DNA of 64,000 nt from Massilia aquatica (lineage in GTDB: Bacteria; Pseudomonadota; Gammaproteobacteria; Burkholderiales; Burkholderiaceae_D): contig NZ_VVIW01000005.1 of the NCBI RefSeq assembly GCF_011682045.1, forward strand, positions 310,001-374,000, given 5' to 3'. Below the pieces are notes generated by a model that saw nothing but the letters and a program-made list of their open reading frames with translations, was not told the DNA's origin and ran no database searches. Within the stretch, counting starts at the first letter, position 1, and every line of letters starts with the position of its first letter. The position numbers were made by a program, and so were the translations under genes. This document shows, piece by piece, positions 16,675-25,466 of this stretch.

Positions 16675-17026
16675 TGTTGATTCCTTTCCGAGTAGACACA
16701 AACATAGGGTGGCACCCGCCACTCGCGGAGGGACGGGGTTAGCGTCCAGGCCGTAAGCGGCGTTGCCAGGATTGGAATCATGCGCGTCCGTTCTCAAGCG
16801 CTGTATCGGAACACCGTCCGAGTCGGTGTAGGACAAGTTCCCTATAAAGCGTACCAACAGTGGCCGGGAGTCAGACTACTGATAGGAACTAGCCTGTTGT
16901 CCTACAAAGTCGATGCATCCTGTCCTATAGCCGCAGCGTTCCGCGCTGCTAAGATGGATTTGCTTGATCGCTCATCGGCGTGCAGCCGGTGGGGTCAGAC
17001 AGAGGCACCAGCTAAAGGAGATGACC
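16675..17026. promoter_or_regulatory. Divergent regulatory region between two stress-like genes
   Basis: 352 bases. It contains GTAGGACAA at 16828-16836 and its exact reverse complement TTGTCCTAC at 16897-16905, and a further TGTCCTAT near 16920, so GTCCTA-type boxes recur. AAAGGAG at 17014-17020 is the ribosome site of the gene at 17027. The boxes may be operators or an alternative-sigma element. I see no gene here. Confidence 0.35.
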
Positions 17027-17353
17027 ATGGCGTCAAATAACCAGGGCAACAAGCAAAGCGGTAGTCCGGGCAAGGGAACCAGCAACCGCGGATTTGCATC
17101 GATGGATCCCGAGCGCCAGCGTGAAATTGCCAGTGAAGGCGGCAAGGCGGCTCATCAGAAAGGCACGGCGCACGAGTTCACATCGGAAGAAGCGCGTCGC
17201 GCGGGCAGCATGAGTCACGGCAACCGGCAGGCGGCGCAGGCCGGTACGCGCAGTGGCACTTCAAGCGACGCACCCGGCGTCGATAAGGAGCAGGCCGGCA
17301 ACAAGCAAAGCGCCAGCGGCGGCAGCAAGGCTGGCAGCGACAAGTCGCGCTGA
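17027..17353 (+). CDS. KGG-motif general stress protein
   Basis: 108 residues from ATG 17027; an ATG at 17021 is too close to AAAGGAG. It contains RGFASMDPERQREIASEGGK and then the related HEFTSEEARRAGSMSHG, the 'stress-induced bacterial acidophilic repeat' (KGG motif) found in GsiB/YciG/Con-10 proteins. The remainder is Gly/Ser/Gln-rich and disordered. Known members are induced by desiccation, heat or salt. A following hairpin at 17371-17388 may end the transcript. Confidence 0.85.
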   Translation: MASNNQGNKQSGSPGKGTSNRGFASMDPERQREIASEGGKAAHQKGTAHEFTSEEARRAGSMSHGNRQAAQAGTRSGTSSDAPGVDKEQAGNKQSASGGSKAGSDKSR

Positions 17354-17370
17354 GCCAGCCGGCACAGGGC

Positions 17371-17388
17371 GGGGAGCGGCGGCTCCCC
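17371..17388 (+). terminator. Hairpin after the KGG stress gene
   Basis: GGGGAGC, loop GGCG, GCTCCCC: a seven-base-pair stem some 17 bases after the stop. There is no T tract, so the termination call is weak. Confidence 0.4.
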
Positions 17389-17468
17389 GTTGGTAAGACG
17401 ATTCACACAGGCAACCTGTGGGATGGGGTAGAATTGTTGCGCCAATTTAACAACCCCGAGGGAGTGTC

Positions 17469-17870
17469 GTGAAACAAGCAGTCATCCGCCAAGTCAAGAG
17501 CATGTATCTGTCATGCGATCCTATCGGTAATCTTTTATTGGCGAAGTTCTCGTTTGAAGGCGGCAAGGATGCCTGCGTGTTCATTCCGGCATCGGTCGTG
17601 TTCTGGCTGCTGGAACACTTGCCGGTGAACCAGGACCCGGAATTGCTGCCGCCGCCGAACTTGCCGCGCATCTACCAGGAAGACTGGGACGATGTGGTCA
17701 ATCCGCGCGTGCTGAGCGTGCAGTGCAAGCAGTTTGACGACGCCATCCGCATGACCATGGAGCTCGACCGCGCGGCCAAGCTGACCGTGATCCTGAACCG
17801 CGCCAACGTGGAATTGATGCGCCAGATGATGGAAGGCTACCGCGGCGACCTGATGGACCTGGGTCTCTAA
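17469..17870 (+). CDS. Conserved hypothetical protein (133 residues)
   Basis: ATG 17469 follows GAGGGAGTG. The protein has no signal peptide or membrane helix; it contains WLLEHLPVNQDPEL and a late REL-like helix (NVELMRQMMEGYRGDLM). It looks compact and cytosolic. I do not recognise the family. It is followed by a GC-rich hairpin (GCCCGC ... GCGGGC near 17888-17905) and then by the carboxypeptidase gene. Confidence 0.7.
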   Translation: MKQAVIRQVKSMYLSCDPIGNLLLAKFSFEGGKDACVFIPASVVFWLLEHLPVNQDPELLPPPNLPRIYQEDWDDVVNPRVLSVQCKQFDDAIRMTMELDRAAKLTVILNRANVELMRQMMEGYRGDLMDLGL

Positions 17871-17955
17871 GCTCGCCGTTCGGCGTTGCCCGCCCACAAG
17901 CGGGCGGCATTTCGGTATGATGCTCTTCTTTGAGAACCAAAGACAAGGATCTGCC

Positions 17956-19077
17956 ATGCCCATCAAAATCAGCCAGCATTTCGATTCCGGCGCCATCGAC
18001 GTCGTGCAAGCCGACCAAGCCAGCCAGATCGACCTGAACCTGCGCTCCGACTCGCACGCCGACATCCACCAGTGGTTCCACTTCCGCCTGCAGGGCGCGC
18101 GCGGGCAGGCATGCACGATCCGCTTCCTGAACGCCGGCCAGGCGACCTACGCCGCCGGCTACCAGGGCTACCAGGTGGCGGCCAGCTACGATACCGAAAA
18201 CTGGTTCCGGGTGCCGACCACCTTCGACGGCCAGGTCATGACCGTGACCCATACGCCCGAGCTCGACAGCGTGTACTACGCCTATTTCGAACCGTACTCG
18301 TGGGAACGCCACCTGCGCCTGCTGGGCGAAGTGGCCGAGAATCCGATTGCGCGCGTGCATGATATTGGCACCACGGTCGACGGCCGCGACATGAACATGG
18401 TGGTGATCGGCAATCCGTCCGCCGAAAAGAAAATCTGGGTCATCGCGCGCCAGCATCCGGGCGAAACCATGGCGGAGTGGTTTGTCGAAGGCATGATGGA
18501 CGCGCTGCTGGACAATGCCAATCCGATTTCGCGCAAGCTGTTGCAAAATGCGGCGTTCTACATCATTCCGAACATGAATCCGGACGGTTCGGTGCGCGGC
18601 AACCTGCGCACCAATGCCGCCGGCGCCAACCTGAACCGCGAATGGATGACGCCGTCGGCCGAACGCAGCCCGGAAGTGCTGTGCGTAAAGCAAAAGATCC
18701 ACGAAGTCGGCTGCGATATGTTCTTCGATATCCACGGCGACGAAGCGCTGCCGTACAACTTTGTGGCCGGTAACGAAATGCTGAACGATTTCACGCCGGA
18801 ACGCGCCGCGCTGCAAAAGTCTTTCATCGAGAACTACATGGCGGCCAGCCCCGACTTCCAGAACGTGCACGGCTATGCGGCCAGCAAGTACAAGGAAGAC
18901 ATGCTGACCCTGGCGTCCAAATACATCGGCCATACCTTTAAGTGCCTGTCCTTGACCCTGGAAATGCCGTTCAAGGACAACGCCGACCTGCCTGATCCGT
19001 ACACCGGCTGGAACGGTGCGCGCAGCAGCGAGCTGGGCGCGGCGATCCTGCAGCCGATCCTCAAAGCGCTGGGCTGA
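17956..19077 (+). CDS. M14-family zinc carboxypeptidase (cytosolic carboxypeptidase-like)
   Basis: 373 residues from ATG 17956 (AAGGAT upstream). The first 120 residues form the M14 N-terminal beta domain seen in cytosolic carboxypeptidases (WFHFRLQG, SWERHLRLLGEV). The zinc ligands are in ARQHPGETMAEWF (H and E) and FFDIHGDEALPY (H), and substrate-binding residues are in MNPDGSVRGNLRTNAAG and LNREW. The catalytic Glu is in LTLEMPF. Members remove C-terminal residues, in eukaryotes from tubulin tails; the bacterial substrate is unknown. The start of the next gene follows two bases after the stop. Confidence 0.85.
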   Translation: MPIKISQHFDSGAIDVVQADQASQIDLNLRSDSHADIHQWFHFRLQGARGQACTIRFLNAGQATYAAGYQGYQVAASYDTENWFRVPTTFDGQVMTVTHTPELDSVYYAYFEPYSWERHLRLLGEVAENPIARVHDIGTTVDGRDMNMVVIGNPSAEKKIWVIARQHPGETMAEWFVEGMMDALLDNANPISRKLLQNAAFYIIPNMNPDGSVRGNLRTNAAGANLNREWMTPSAERSPEVLCVKQKIHEVGCDMFFDIHGDEALPYNFVAGNEMLNDFTPERAALQKSFIENYMAASPDFQNVHGYAASKYKEDMLTLASKYIGHTFKCLSLTLEMPFKDNADLPDPYTGWNGARSSELGAAILQPILKALG

Positions 19078-19079
19078 TC

Positions 19080-19544
19080 GTGGGCGTCGAGATCGAACGC
19101 AAGTTCCTGCTCGCCGGCGACGCCTGGCGCACGCTGGGCGAGCCGGTGCTGTTGCGCCAGGGCTATCTGTCGACCGATCCGGACCGCACGGTGCGGGTAC
19201 GGATCGAGGGCGGGCAGGGGACTTTGACCATCAAGGGGCGCAGCGAGGGCGCCACGCGCGGGGAGTGGGAGTATCCGCTTCCCCTGCATGACGCTAACGA
19301 ACTGCTCGACCGCCTGTGCCAGCAGCCGATCATTGAAAAATACCGGCGCCGGATTACCTTTTCCGGCAATGTATGGGAAGTCGATGAGTTCCTCGGGGCG
19401 AATGCGGGCTTGATGTTTGCCGAAATCGAACTGGCGTCGGAAGACCAGGCGTTCGACAAGCCGGAGTGGATTGGCGAGGAGGTCACGCACGACAAGCGCT
19501 ATTTCAATTCGAGCCTGATCCGGCTGCCGTTTTCGCAGTGGTGA
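19080..19544 (+). CDS. CYTH-domain protein (inorganic triphosphatase/adenylate cyclase fold)
   Basis: 154 residues with GTG start at 19080, directly after the previous TGA. The family signature EIERKFLL is at residues 4-11. Basic and acidic tunnel residues follow (VRVRIEGGQG, TIKGRS, KYRRRI, WEVDEF, EIEL), ending in YFNSSLIRLPF. CYTH enzymes hydrolyse triphosphates or make cAMP in a beta tunnel. It is coupled to the carboxypeptidase gene. Confidence 0.85.
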   Translation: MGVEIERKFLLAGDAWRTLGEPVLLRQGYLSTDPDRTVRVRIEGGQGTLTIKGRSEGATRGEWEYPLPLHDANELLDRLCQQPIIEKYRRRITFSGNVWEVDEFLGANAGLMFAEIELASEDQAFDKPEWIGEEVTHDKRYFNSSLIRLPFSQW

Positions 19545-19656
19545 GCGGGCGATAGGCACTGTTGATCCGGACGAGATGGCCGCGGCTTTATCGTCCGGAT
19601 TGGTGGGGGAGGCGGACCTGCGCAAGGTGGTGTCGCAAAACGGGGACGCCGATTCC

Positions 19657-20721
19657 CTATTTCACTTCACTGTCCTCAAGATCCATTCCCGAAAAAAGAA
19701 TCGTCCATCCATTTGCATCGAGCATTGCCGCGCCGTCGCGGCCACACACCAGCATTGTCGTACCGTCAGGCGAAACGTCGATGCGATGACTGTGATATGC
19801 CACGTCGGCAGGGACAGGGTGCTGCTTCGACATGTGGGCCTGAACCAGTTCGTTCCCCTCAAGGACGTACATGCCGTAGTCGTTGGCGCACCACAAAGTA
19901 CCGTCGAACCATGCAGAATCGGCGAACGGAATGCTTAAGGGAACCGAGCAAACCACATCCCACTTTTTTCCATTCCCCTTCCAGAGCTTGCCGCGCAGGT
20001 CGGTGACATACACATCGCCATGCGGGCTGCAGGAAACAGTTACCAGGCGTAAATCGCCGGGAAATGCAAGTTGTGCCCATATTTTTCCATCGAAGTGCCA
20101 GACGATGCCCGCATCGCCGACAGCATACATATTGTTCTCCGAAACGCCGGCCAGATCGAAGAAAAATGATTGTCCGATCGCTTCAATGAGCTTTTTTCTG
20201 TCGGTGCCGGTGAATGCCGGTGGGATAGCTATGTCCGTGAGTTCTTTCCATTGTTGCCCGTTCAATCTTTCGAAGATCCGCAACGGCCCGCCGATTGCGT
20301 AGACTGTCGAGCCAACCCTGACGGTTTTCGTGATAACGGCATCAAATTCGTGTCCAGCGCTGTCGAATGGAATATCGCTTTCACTGCCTTTGTATGTTTT
20401 CGGTTTGTAGGCCCACACGCGGCGATACGAATCGGCCATGACAAACTCCGTTTGCCGCGGAACCCAGGCGCTGGCAATCGAGGAATGCGTCATGTTTTCC
20501 CCTTTGCGCACGTAGTAATTGGTTTCCAGCGGCGCATTCAGGCGAATGGCGACCAGTCTTGTTTCCCAGCCGTCGTCAATATGCCGATGTTCATTGTCCT
20601 CGACAAAAAGAAAGCCGATCCGTCCGTCTTCGAATCCGATCGTGCAATCGCGCACGAAAAACCCCTTGCCGACGCTCTCCCACGTCTTTTTATTAAATAT
20701 CATTTCTTTTCTATTCATCAT
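19657..20721 (-). CDS. Propeller-array paralogue D (divergent copy)
   Basis: 354 residues from ATG 20721 or 20718. It starts MMNRKEMIFNKKTWESVGKG, which matches the N-terminal 'NKETW..FF.GY.I.DC' block of the B-type copies at 23898 and 26569. It carries GDAGIVWHFDGKIW and later GDVYVTDLRGKLWKG and SAWFDGTLWCANDYGMYVL, in the same order as the other copies. The repeated short strands with WHFDG suggest a beta-propeller-like protein. It has no signal peptide. It is the most divergent member of the array, and its upstream partner at 20771 is unique to this copy. Function is inferred only from context (see the T6SS module). Confidence 0.7.
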   Translation of the reverse strand: MMNRKEMIFNKKTWESVGKGFFVRDCTIGFEDGRIGFLFVEDNEHRHIDDGWETRLVAIRLNAPLETNYYVRKGENMTHSSIASAWVPRQTEFVMADSYRRVWAYKPKTYKGSESDIPFDSAGHEFDAVITKTVRVGSTVYAIGGPLRIFERLNGQQWKELTDIAIPPAFTGTDRKKLIEAIGQSFFFDLAGVSENNMYAVGDAGIVWHFDGKIWAQLAFPGDLRLVTVSCSPHGDVYVTDLRGKLWKGNGKKWDVVCSVPLSIPFADSAWFDGTLWCANDYGMYVLEGNELVQAHMSKQHPVPADVAYHSHRIDVSPDGTTMLVCGRDGAAMLDANGWTILFSGMDLEDSEVK

Positions 20722-20770
20722 GACTGAGAGACCTGCAGAAAACGCGTTGGTGCACGATATCGTCGCTGCA

Positions 20771-21301
20771 TTATCGTTCGGGCGCGCGAAGGCGGTCCCG
20801 CACCTGCGCCAGGTGGTGTCGATAGGCGCCCGAAGGCAGCACGAATACATGGGGGCGACTGCCACGCTCCTGGCCGTGCGCAGGACCAATGAAGATGTCG
20901 TGGCCGGGTAGCCGGATCAGCAGTGCCAGGAACCCGTCGAATGGTTCCGGCCCCCACGATACCGCACAGTGTTCGAAAGTCGATGTGGCCGGTTTGAGCT
21001 GGCGGGCAGCGTCGATGCCGAGGTCCGCCTGAACGGTATCGTAGCGTGCCGATGGAAACACCGCCTGCATCAACGCCGCATTCTGTGAAGGAGATTGCCG
21101 ATCCAGCGAGTCGAGGTCGGATTCGATTGCGCTGGCGTAGGCGCCGGCGAGACAGGCGCTGTCCCGATGCGAAAAGGCGATGCCGTGAATGCGGAAGTCG
21201 ACACTGTCCAGGAAAACCCATCGCTCGCTCCATGAACGCCGCATGCGGGTTGATAGCGGCGGATTGCGCACGTCCGTGCTGGCCCAGGCTTCCTGGGTCA
21301 T
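20771..21301 (-). CDS. Hypothetical protein preceding paralogue D
   Basis: 176 residues from ATG 21301 (a TTG at 21310 is less likely). It contains VFLDSVDFRIHGIAFSH, a compact middle and a late PGHDIFIGPAHGQERG. No signal peptide or known domain. It ends about 50 bases before the propeller D gene and probably shares its transcript. It has no relative elsewhere in the window. Confidence 0.55.
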   Translation of the reverse strand: MTQEAWASTDVRNPPLSTRMRRSWSERWVFLDSVDFRIHGIAFSHRDSACLAGAYASAIESDLDSLDRQSPSQNAALMQAVFPSARYDTVQADLGIDAARQLKPATSTFEHCAVSWGPEPFDGFLALLIRLPGHDIFIGPAHGQERGSRPHVFVLPSGAYRHHLAQVRDRLRAPER

Positions 21302-21429
21302 GACAGGCAACGCTGGGCAGGATTGAAGGCTGATCGTTTGGGCTTTACATGTTGGTCACGCCACGACGAATTGTTGACGTAAAATAAACGATTTTCCCTG
21401 GCGCCTTGCCATTTCATGGAGTCGACTCG

Positions 21430-22137
21430 ATGGTTTCTCATGTCCGTATTATTGCACTCGCCATCGCTGGCGCTGGGTTGATCTGCTTGCCTGCGCAGGC
21501 GCGAACGGTTAAATCGGCAGCGGCGAGCAGAATTGCGCTGCCGAATGCCCCTTTCTCGGTGCTGCCGGCCAAGGGGGTAATCAAACGTTACAAGCTGGTG
21601 TCGCTCCTGAGTCCCCTGGCGCAAAAGGAAGAAGACACGGTCAACGATTTTTTGGACGTGAAGGACGCGATTGTTTTTGAGGGGAACGTCAAACTGCGCG
21701 AGAATATTCACATGGCCTACGGATCTGCCAATGTCGTCCGCTCGGCATTCGAGCAGGCATTGATCGATGGCGACCGCCTGATCGTGATTCGGGGCGATCT
21801 TGATTGCCGCAAGTTGGACACCAGTGCGATGCATGGGGTATTCGTGCTGGGGAATGTGACTTGCGATACCGTTTGGCTGGGAATGTCCCCTTTTTACGTG
21901 AAAGGCAATTTGGTCGCCCGCACCTTGTTGGCCGGCAGCGCCGACGATGACGAAGGCTATGGCAACGAGGGCGAAACGCAGGTGCGGGTTGACGGCACGG
22001 TGTCGTCTCCCAAGGTCAGGACCTGGCATTTCGGGCTTGGGCATTTGAAATTCGCCGAGGGCTCGGCCGAGGAAGTCCAAGTGGAACGAGAGGACAGGGA
22101 TGCAGCGGGACCATGTAGTTACACAAACGATTGTTAA
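21430..22137 (+). CDS. Secreted protein of unknown function
   Basis: 235 residues from ATG 21430; GGAG at 21417-21420 supports this start. A signal segment (MVSHVRIIALAIAGAG, cleaved near LPAQARTV) directs export. The body has strand-rich stretches such as FEGNVKLRENIHMAYGSANV and VRGDLDCRK-like and VLGNVTCDTVWLG segments, which suggests a beta-helix-like fold. The C-terminus carries paired Cys (CSYTNDC). A broken duplicate of the 3' end follows at 22175. The gene is divergent from the hypothetical at 20771. Confidence 0.65.
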   Translation: MVSHVRIIALAIAGAGLICLPAQARTVKSAAASRIALPNAPFSVLPAKGVIKRYKLVSLLSPLAQKEEDTVNDFLDVKDAIVFEGNVKLRENIHMAYGSANVVRSAFEQALIDGDRLIVIRGDLDCRKLDTSAMHGVFVLGNVTCDTVWLGMSPFYVKGNLVARTLLAGSADDDEGYGNEGETQVRVDGTVSSPKVRTWHFGLGHLKFAEGSAEEVQVEREDRDAAGPCSYTNDC

Positions 22138-22174
22138 GCCAGGGCGCCTGTAGGGTGGCCGGACGCCGGCCGCA

Positions 22175-22317
22175 GTGACGGGTTCGTCACCCAAGGTCCG
22201 GACCTGGTATTTCGCGCTCAGGCATCGAAATTTGCCAGCGATTCTGCCGAGGAAGCGCTGGTAGCGCAAATGTACCGGAACTCAAGCGGGCCGTGCCACG
22301 GCGACAAGGATTGCTAG
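22175..22317 (+). pseudogene. Frameshifted duplicate of the 3' end of the 21430 gene
   Basis: The first part reads TGSSPKVRTWYFALRH, parallel to TVSSPKVRTWHFGLGH of the intact gene. A change of frame then gives KFASDSAEEALVAQ and GPCHGDKDC with a TAG stop at 22315-22317, parallel to KFAEGSAEEVQVE and GPCSYTNDC. So this is a decayed tandem copy of about the last 45 codons. The last four bases overlap the stop of the next gene. Confidence 0.7.
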
Positions 22318-22733
22318 TTGCTGGTGGCCAGCGGGTCGAGCTTGTCCAGACAGAGCTTGGCGGCCAGTACCGAGAGCGTGCTGGCAACGCAGCCCCAGGC
22401 GATGTCGATCAGGGCCACGCTGAGCGGCCAGTCGCGCAGGGTGGCGAGGTTGGACAGGTCGTAAGTGGCGTAGGCGACGGTGCCGAACAGGGCTGCGGCG
22501 GTGAGGGTGGTGCGCAAGGTGCGGCGCGGGCCGTGCGGGGCCAGGGCGAAGACCATCAGGCCGACCGCGTAGAGCAGGTAAAAGGCGATTGCCGGGCCGA
22601 AGCGCGGCTCGGCGGCCATGAGGTGGCCGATGCCGTCGGCGTAGATGTCCTTGGCGACGAAACCGAGCCAGAGCATGTCGAGCAAGACCATGCCGGCGAT
22701 CAGGATAAGGTAGGGGAGCAGCAGTTTGCGCAT
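22314..22733 (-). CDS. DUF2177-family membrane protein
   Basis: 139 residues with four predicted membrane segments: LLLPYLILIAGMVLLDMLW at the start, FYLLYAVGLMVFALAPHG, ALFGTVAYATYDLSNLATL and a final IAWGCVASTLSVLAAK. The YDLSNLATL and DIAWG motifs identify DUF2177. Function is not known. It sits between the array copies but is unrelated to them. Confidence 0.85.
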   Translation of the reverse strand: MRKLLLPYLILIAGMVLLDMLWLGFVAKDIYADGIGHLMAAEPRFGPAIAFYLLYAVGLMVFALAPHGPRRTLRTTLTAAALFGTVAYATYDLSNLATLRDWPLSVALIDIAWGCVASTLSVLAAKLCLDKLDPLATSN

Positions 22734-22832
22734 GGTGGCGTGTGGGTGGGTAGAGTACAGCTGAGCATACGCGTTTCCACTATCGGCTGCCGCGCGGCAT
22801 GTTGGCGCGGAGCTCCCTTTGCGCTCCGCGTG

Positions 22833-23804
22833 TCAGAATAGCTTGTGCCATTTCCCGTCTTGCTGACAGGCCGCGCCGCCATTGCCGGCAACGAGCAGGA
22901 GACCGTCATGCGTGGAGAGATGCCCTGAGCATGCCATGACGTCGCTATCGACATCCGCTGCTTCAAGTTTTTCATCGCTTATATTCCACAAGCCATATTC
23001 GCTGGTGCACCAGACCCGGTTGTCGAACCAGACCATGTCGTTGAAGGGGATCGTTAACTGTCCTTCGAACAGCCGGCGCCACGTTTGTCCCCGCCCTTTG
23101 AACGTGGTGCCGCCATACCCGCTGATGTAGACGTTTCCATCGCCTGCGCAGCATACCGAGCGAAGCGATATCGTGCTCGGAAAATCCACCTGTGTCCAGC
23201 TGGCGCCATCGAAATGCCAGACGTCGCCCTTTCCGCCAACGCAATAGATATCCGAAGCATTGAAACCGTCGATATCTTCAAAACCGGCCACCTGCCAGTC
23301 TTTATCATGGTCGAACGGCAGCTGCTGCATCAGCGGGACGGCATCGTTGCGATCCTTGCGCACGCCAACCGTTCGTCCTCCGCCGACCATGTAGACATGA
23401 CCGTCAATCGTCCGGGATTTGACGATGCTGCCTCTGCGCATGCCGCCATTAGTCCAATCGCCGAGGCTGTCCTCCCATTCGGCCGTGCCGCCGCCGACCA
23501 CGTAGACGTTGCCGTCTTTTTCGATGCCGACCAGCTGCTCCCTGGGTTGCCGCGCGACGCTCAATTGAAAATCGTAGGAATGATCAAACTCGATATGGCC
23601 CCAGCGTTCGGCAGGCGCCAGATTCCGGATGAAATACACGATGCGCCGGCGCAGCCAGCTATCTTCATCGTCTTCATCCCACTCTGCCAACTGCGTTTCG
23701 TCTTCCGACAAAGAAAAATAGAAAACGTCGGCCGACCGCACTTCGCAATCAATCATGACGAAACCGCTGATATTATTTTCGTACTGCCCGGATGAGATTT
23801 CCAT
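22833..23804 (-). CDS. Propeller-array paralogue A1
   Basis: 323 residues. ATG 23804 is used because a longer frame to 23864 gives only a Pro/Ser/Gly-rich leader that other copies lack. It is about co-linear over its full length with A2 at 30113: both carry DWxxGGxxRGxxxxxRTIDG, GGGRTVxxRKDRN, VAGFEDIDGF, GDVWHFDG (residues 193-200) and WHKxF as last residues. Repeated strand pairs indicate a beta-propeller-like fold. No signal peptide or membrane helix. Paralogy to the copy directly downstream of the nuclease candidate makes an orphan immunity role plausible. Confidence 0.75.
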   Translation of the reverse strand: MEISSGQYENNISGFVMIDCEVRSADVFYFSLSEDETQLAEWDEDDEDSWLRRRIVYFIRNLAPAERWGHIEFDHSYDFQLSVARQPREQLVGIEKDGNVYVVGGGTAEWEDSLGDWTNGGMRRGSIVKSRTIDGHVYMVGGGRTVGVRKDRNDAVPLMQQLPFDHDKDWQVAGFEDIDGFNASDIYCVGGKGDVWHFDGASWTQVDFPSTISLRSVCCAGDGNVYISGYGGTTFKGRGQTWRRLFEGQLTIPFNDMVWFDNRVWCTSEYGLWNISDEKLEAADVDSDVMACSGHLSTHDGLLLVAGNGGAACQQDGKWHKLF

Positions 23805-23897
23805 TGATATTCGCTTGTCAAGTTGAGATTCTGGCGATGGACCCGGTGATCCAGGCGTGGCCACGACCTTCGACGGTTTCTCCTGGTTTCGATGGGC

Positions 23898-24923
23898 CTA
23901 GACGAAATCGAATGCGCTGAACAGCTGGCGCCATCCGGTTCCGTCGTGCAGACAGGCACCGTAGGGGCCTGCGGTCAGCAGGAACCTGCCGTCGGGACTG
24001 ATATCGAGCCGGCCGCTCGTGGTGGCGTTCGGGGCGTCGGCTTCAACCTGCTTGAGCGGGATCAGCGCCTTGCGTGCTATATCAATTGTCCACAGCCCGC
24101 CATGACCGCCCAGGTAGAGACGCTGATTGAACCAGCATGCATCGACCGGCTGATAGCCCGGTGCAATGTCGGCCTCAGCGACGAGTTCCCATTGATCCCG
24201 TACGCCCGCCCACACCTTACCCTTTTTATCAGTCAGGTGGACCAGGCCGTCGCCGGCGCAACAGACGGTGTCGAGATCGGCATTCGTCGGAACCTGGCAA
24301 TTGCGCCAGTGGTCGCCATCGAAATGCCAGACGTCGCCTTGTTCTCCAACGACATACATGTCGTTCTCGTTGAATGCACCCATGTCGGCCAAGCGAAAGT
24401 TCCGTGTGACTGACGATGTAGCGATGTCTGACGGCAAGGGAACTCCCTTGCCTTCCATGCCGAGTTCGATCCATTGCTCGGCTCCAATGCGGCGGTAAAT
24501 TTTACGATAGTTACCGATCGCATAAATCGTCCCGGCCGCCCGCACAACTTTTGAGATGACGCCGACTCTGCCTTGAAACGTGCGCATATCGACCAGTTGA
24601 TCAATGGGATGCTCCAGTCCCTTTTTCAGTGCGCTGGCCGAATACACCTGGCTGCAGGTGTCCACCGCAACGTATTCGGGTGGGCTGATGCTCGCCGCCA
24701 TGGTGGCGAAGGTAAAATCGGCATTGATGTGCGCAGCCAGACGCCGATCGGGTATCTGGTCGATCGACATATTGATGAACCGTGTGATTGGACGTATATC
24801 CCGATCCGGTTTTTCTTCTACCAGCAGAAATCCAAACCCGTTTTCTCTGGGAATCGCACAATCATAGATCGTGTATCCCGAAAAGAAGGTGTTCCACGTT
24901 TCCTTGTTGATTATTTCATTCAT
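23898..24923 (-). CDS. Propeller-array paralogue B1
   Basis: 341 residues from ATG 24923, which matches the start of B2. It opens MNEIINKETWNTFFSGYTIY, and B2 opens MNDIFDNETWNEFVSGYTIT. Both have LPSDxA, a GDxWxFDG block (about residue 215), EADIAPGYQPVD, YLGGxGGLWTID and a last YGACLHDGTGWRQLFSAFD. The longer frame upstream of 24923 encodes the tail of a different copy. It is probably cytosolic. See the array entry for role. Confidence 0.75.
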   Translation of the reverse strand: MNEIINKETWNTFFSGYTIYDCAIPRENGFGFLLVEEKPDRDIRPITRFINMSIDQIPDRRLAAHINADFTFATMAASISPPEYVAVDTCSQVYSASALKKGLEHPIDQLVDMRTFQGRVGVISKVVRAAGTIYAIGNYRKIYRRIGAEQWIELGMEGKGVPLPSDIATSSVTRNFRLADMGAFNENDMYVVGEQGDVWHFDGDHWRNCQVPTNADLDTVCCAGDGLVHLTDKKGKVWAGVRDQWELVAEADIAPGYQPVDACWFNQRLYLGGHGGLWTIDIARKALIPLKQVEADAPNATTSGRLDISPDGRFLLTAGPYGACLHDGTGWRQLFSAFDFV

Positions 24924-24989
24924 GGCGCTTCTGTAAAATGGTGGAAGTATCGGCGCGTTGCGCGGCCGCTCATGGGTCGATTGCTCGCC

Positions 24990-25445
24990 GAAAATTAGTA
25001 AAATCGAAGGCGCTGAACAGGTAGCGCCATCCTTTTCCGTCATGGATGCAGGCGCCTTACAGGCCGGCAGTCAACATGGAATTTCCATCCGCGCTGATGT
25101 CAAGCCTGGCCGTCGCGATACGCGTCCACCCGTCGCTGCGGCCAGCCCAGACGCTGCCGTTTATTTCGGTGATGTAGACCAGACCATCGCCGGCGCAGCA
25201 GACGGTTTCGAGGCTGGCGTCGGTGGGGAATGGGCAGCTGTGCCATGCGGTTCCTTCGAAATGCCACACATCGCCGTCGCTGCCGACGGCGTACATGTCC
25301 GCGGCCGAAAATGCGCCCATGTCTCTAAAACCGGGCACCCTGAAAGCGGGGCTTGATCATACTCGTCACCGGGGAGGGGAACGCCCTTGCCCTCCAGGCC
25401 CAGTTCAGCGGTAGATCTGGTGGATCAACTTCCTGCAGTCGCTCC
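24990..25445 (-). pseudogene. Broken B-type propeller copy
   Basis: Reading leftward, ELGLEGKGVPLPG appears in one frame and then, after a frame change, RDMGAFSAADMYAVGSDGDV, WHFEG and VCCAGDGLVYITEINGSVWA. The segment between IATA and RLDIS (about 60 codons in B1/B2, including EADIAPGYQPVD) is missing. Finally the GPYGACLH block of the intact genes has become GL-stop-GACIH: the Tyr codon is now TAA. The tail LFSAFDF continues in frame past it. So one frameshift, one internal deletion and one nonsense change are all visible. Confidence 0.75.
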
Positions 25446-25466
25446 AGGCATCGAGCAGATCCGTGA

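Noticed and set aside
25057-25338. A 93-codon minus-strand frame with WHFEG motif, first taken for a short gene
   Set aside because: Comparison with the B copies shows that it is the middle of a broken copy with an internal deletion and a nonsense change, so it is listed as a pseudogene.
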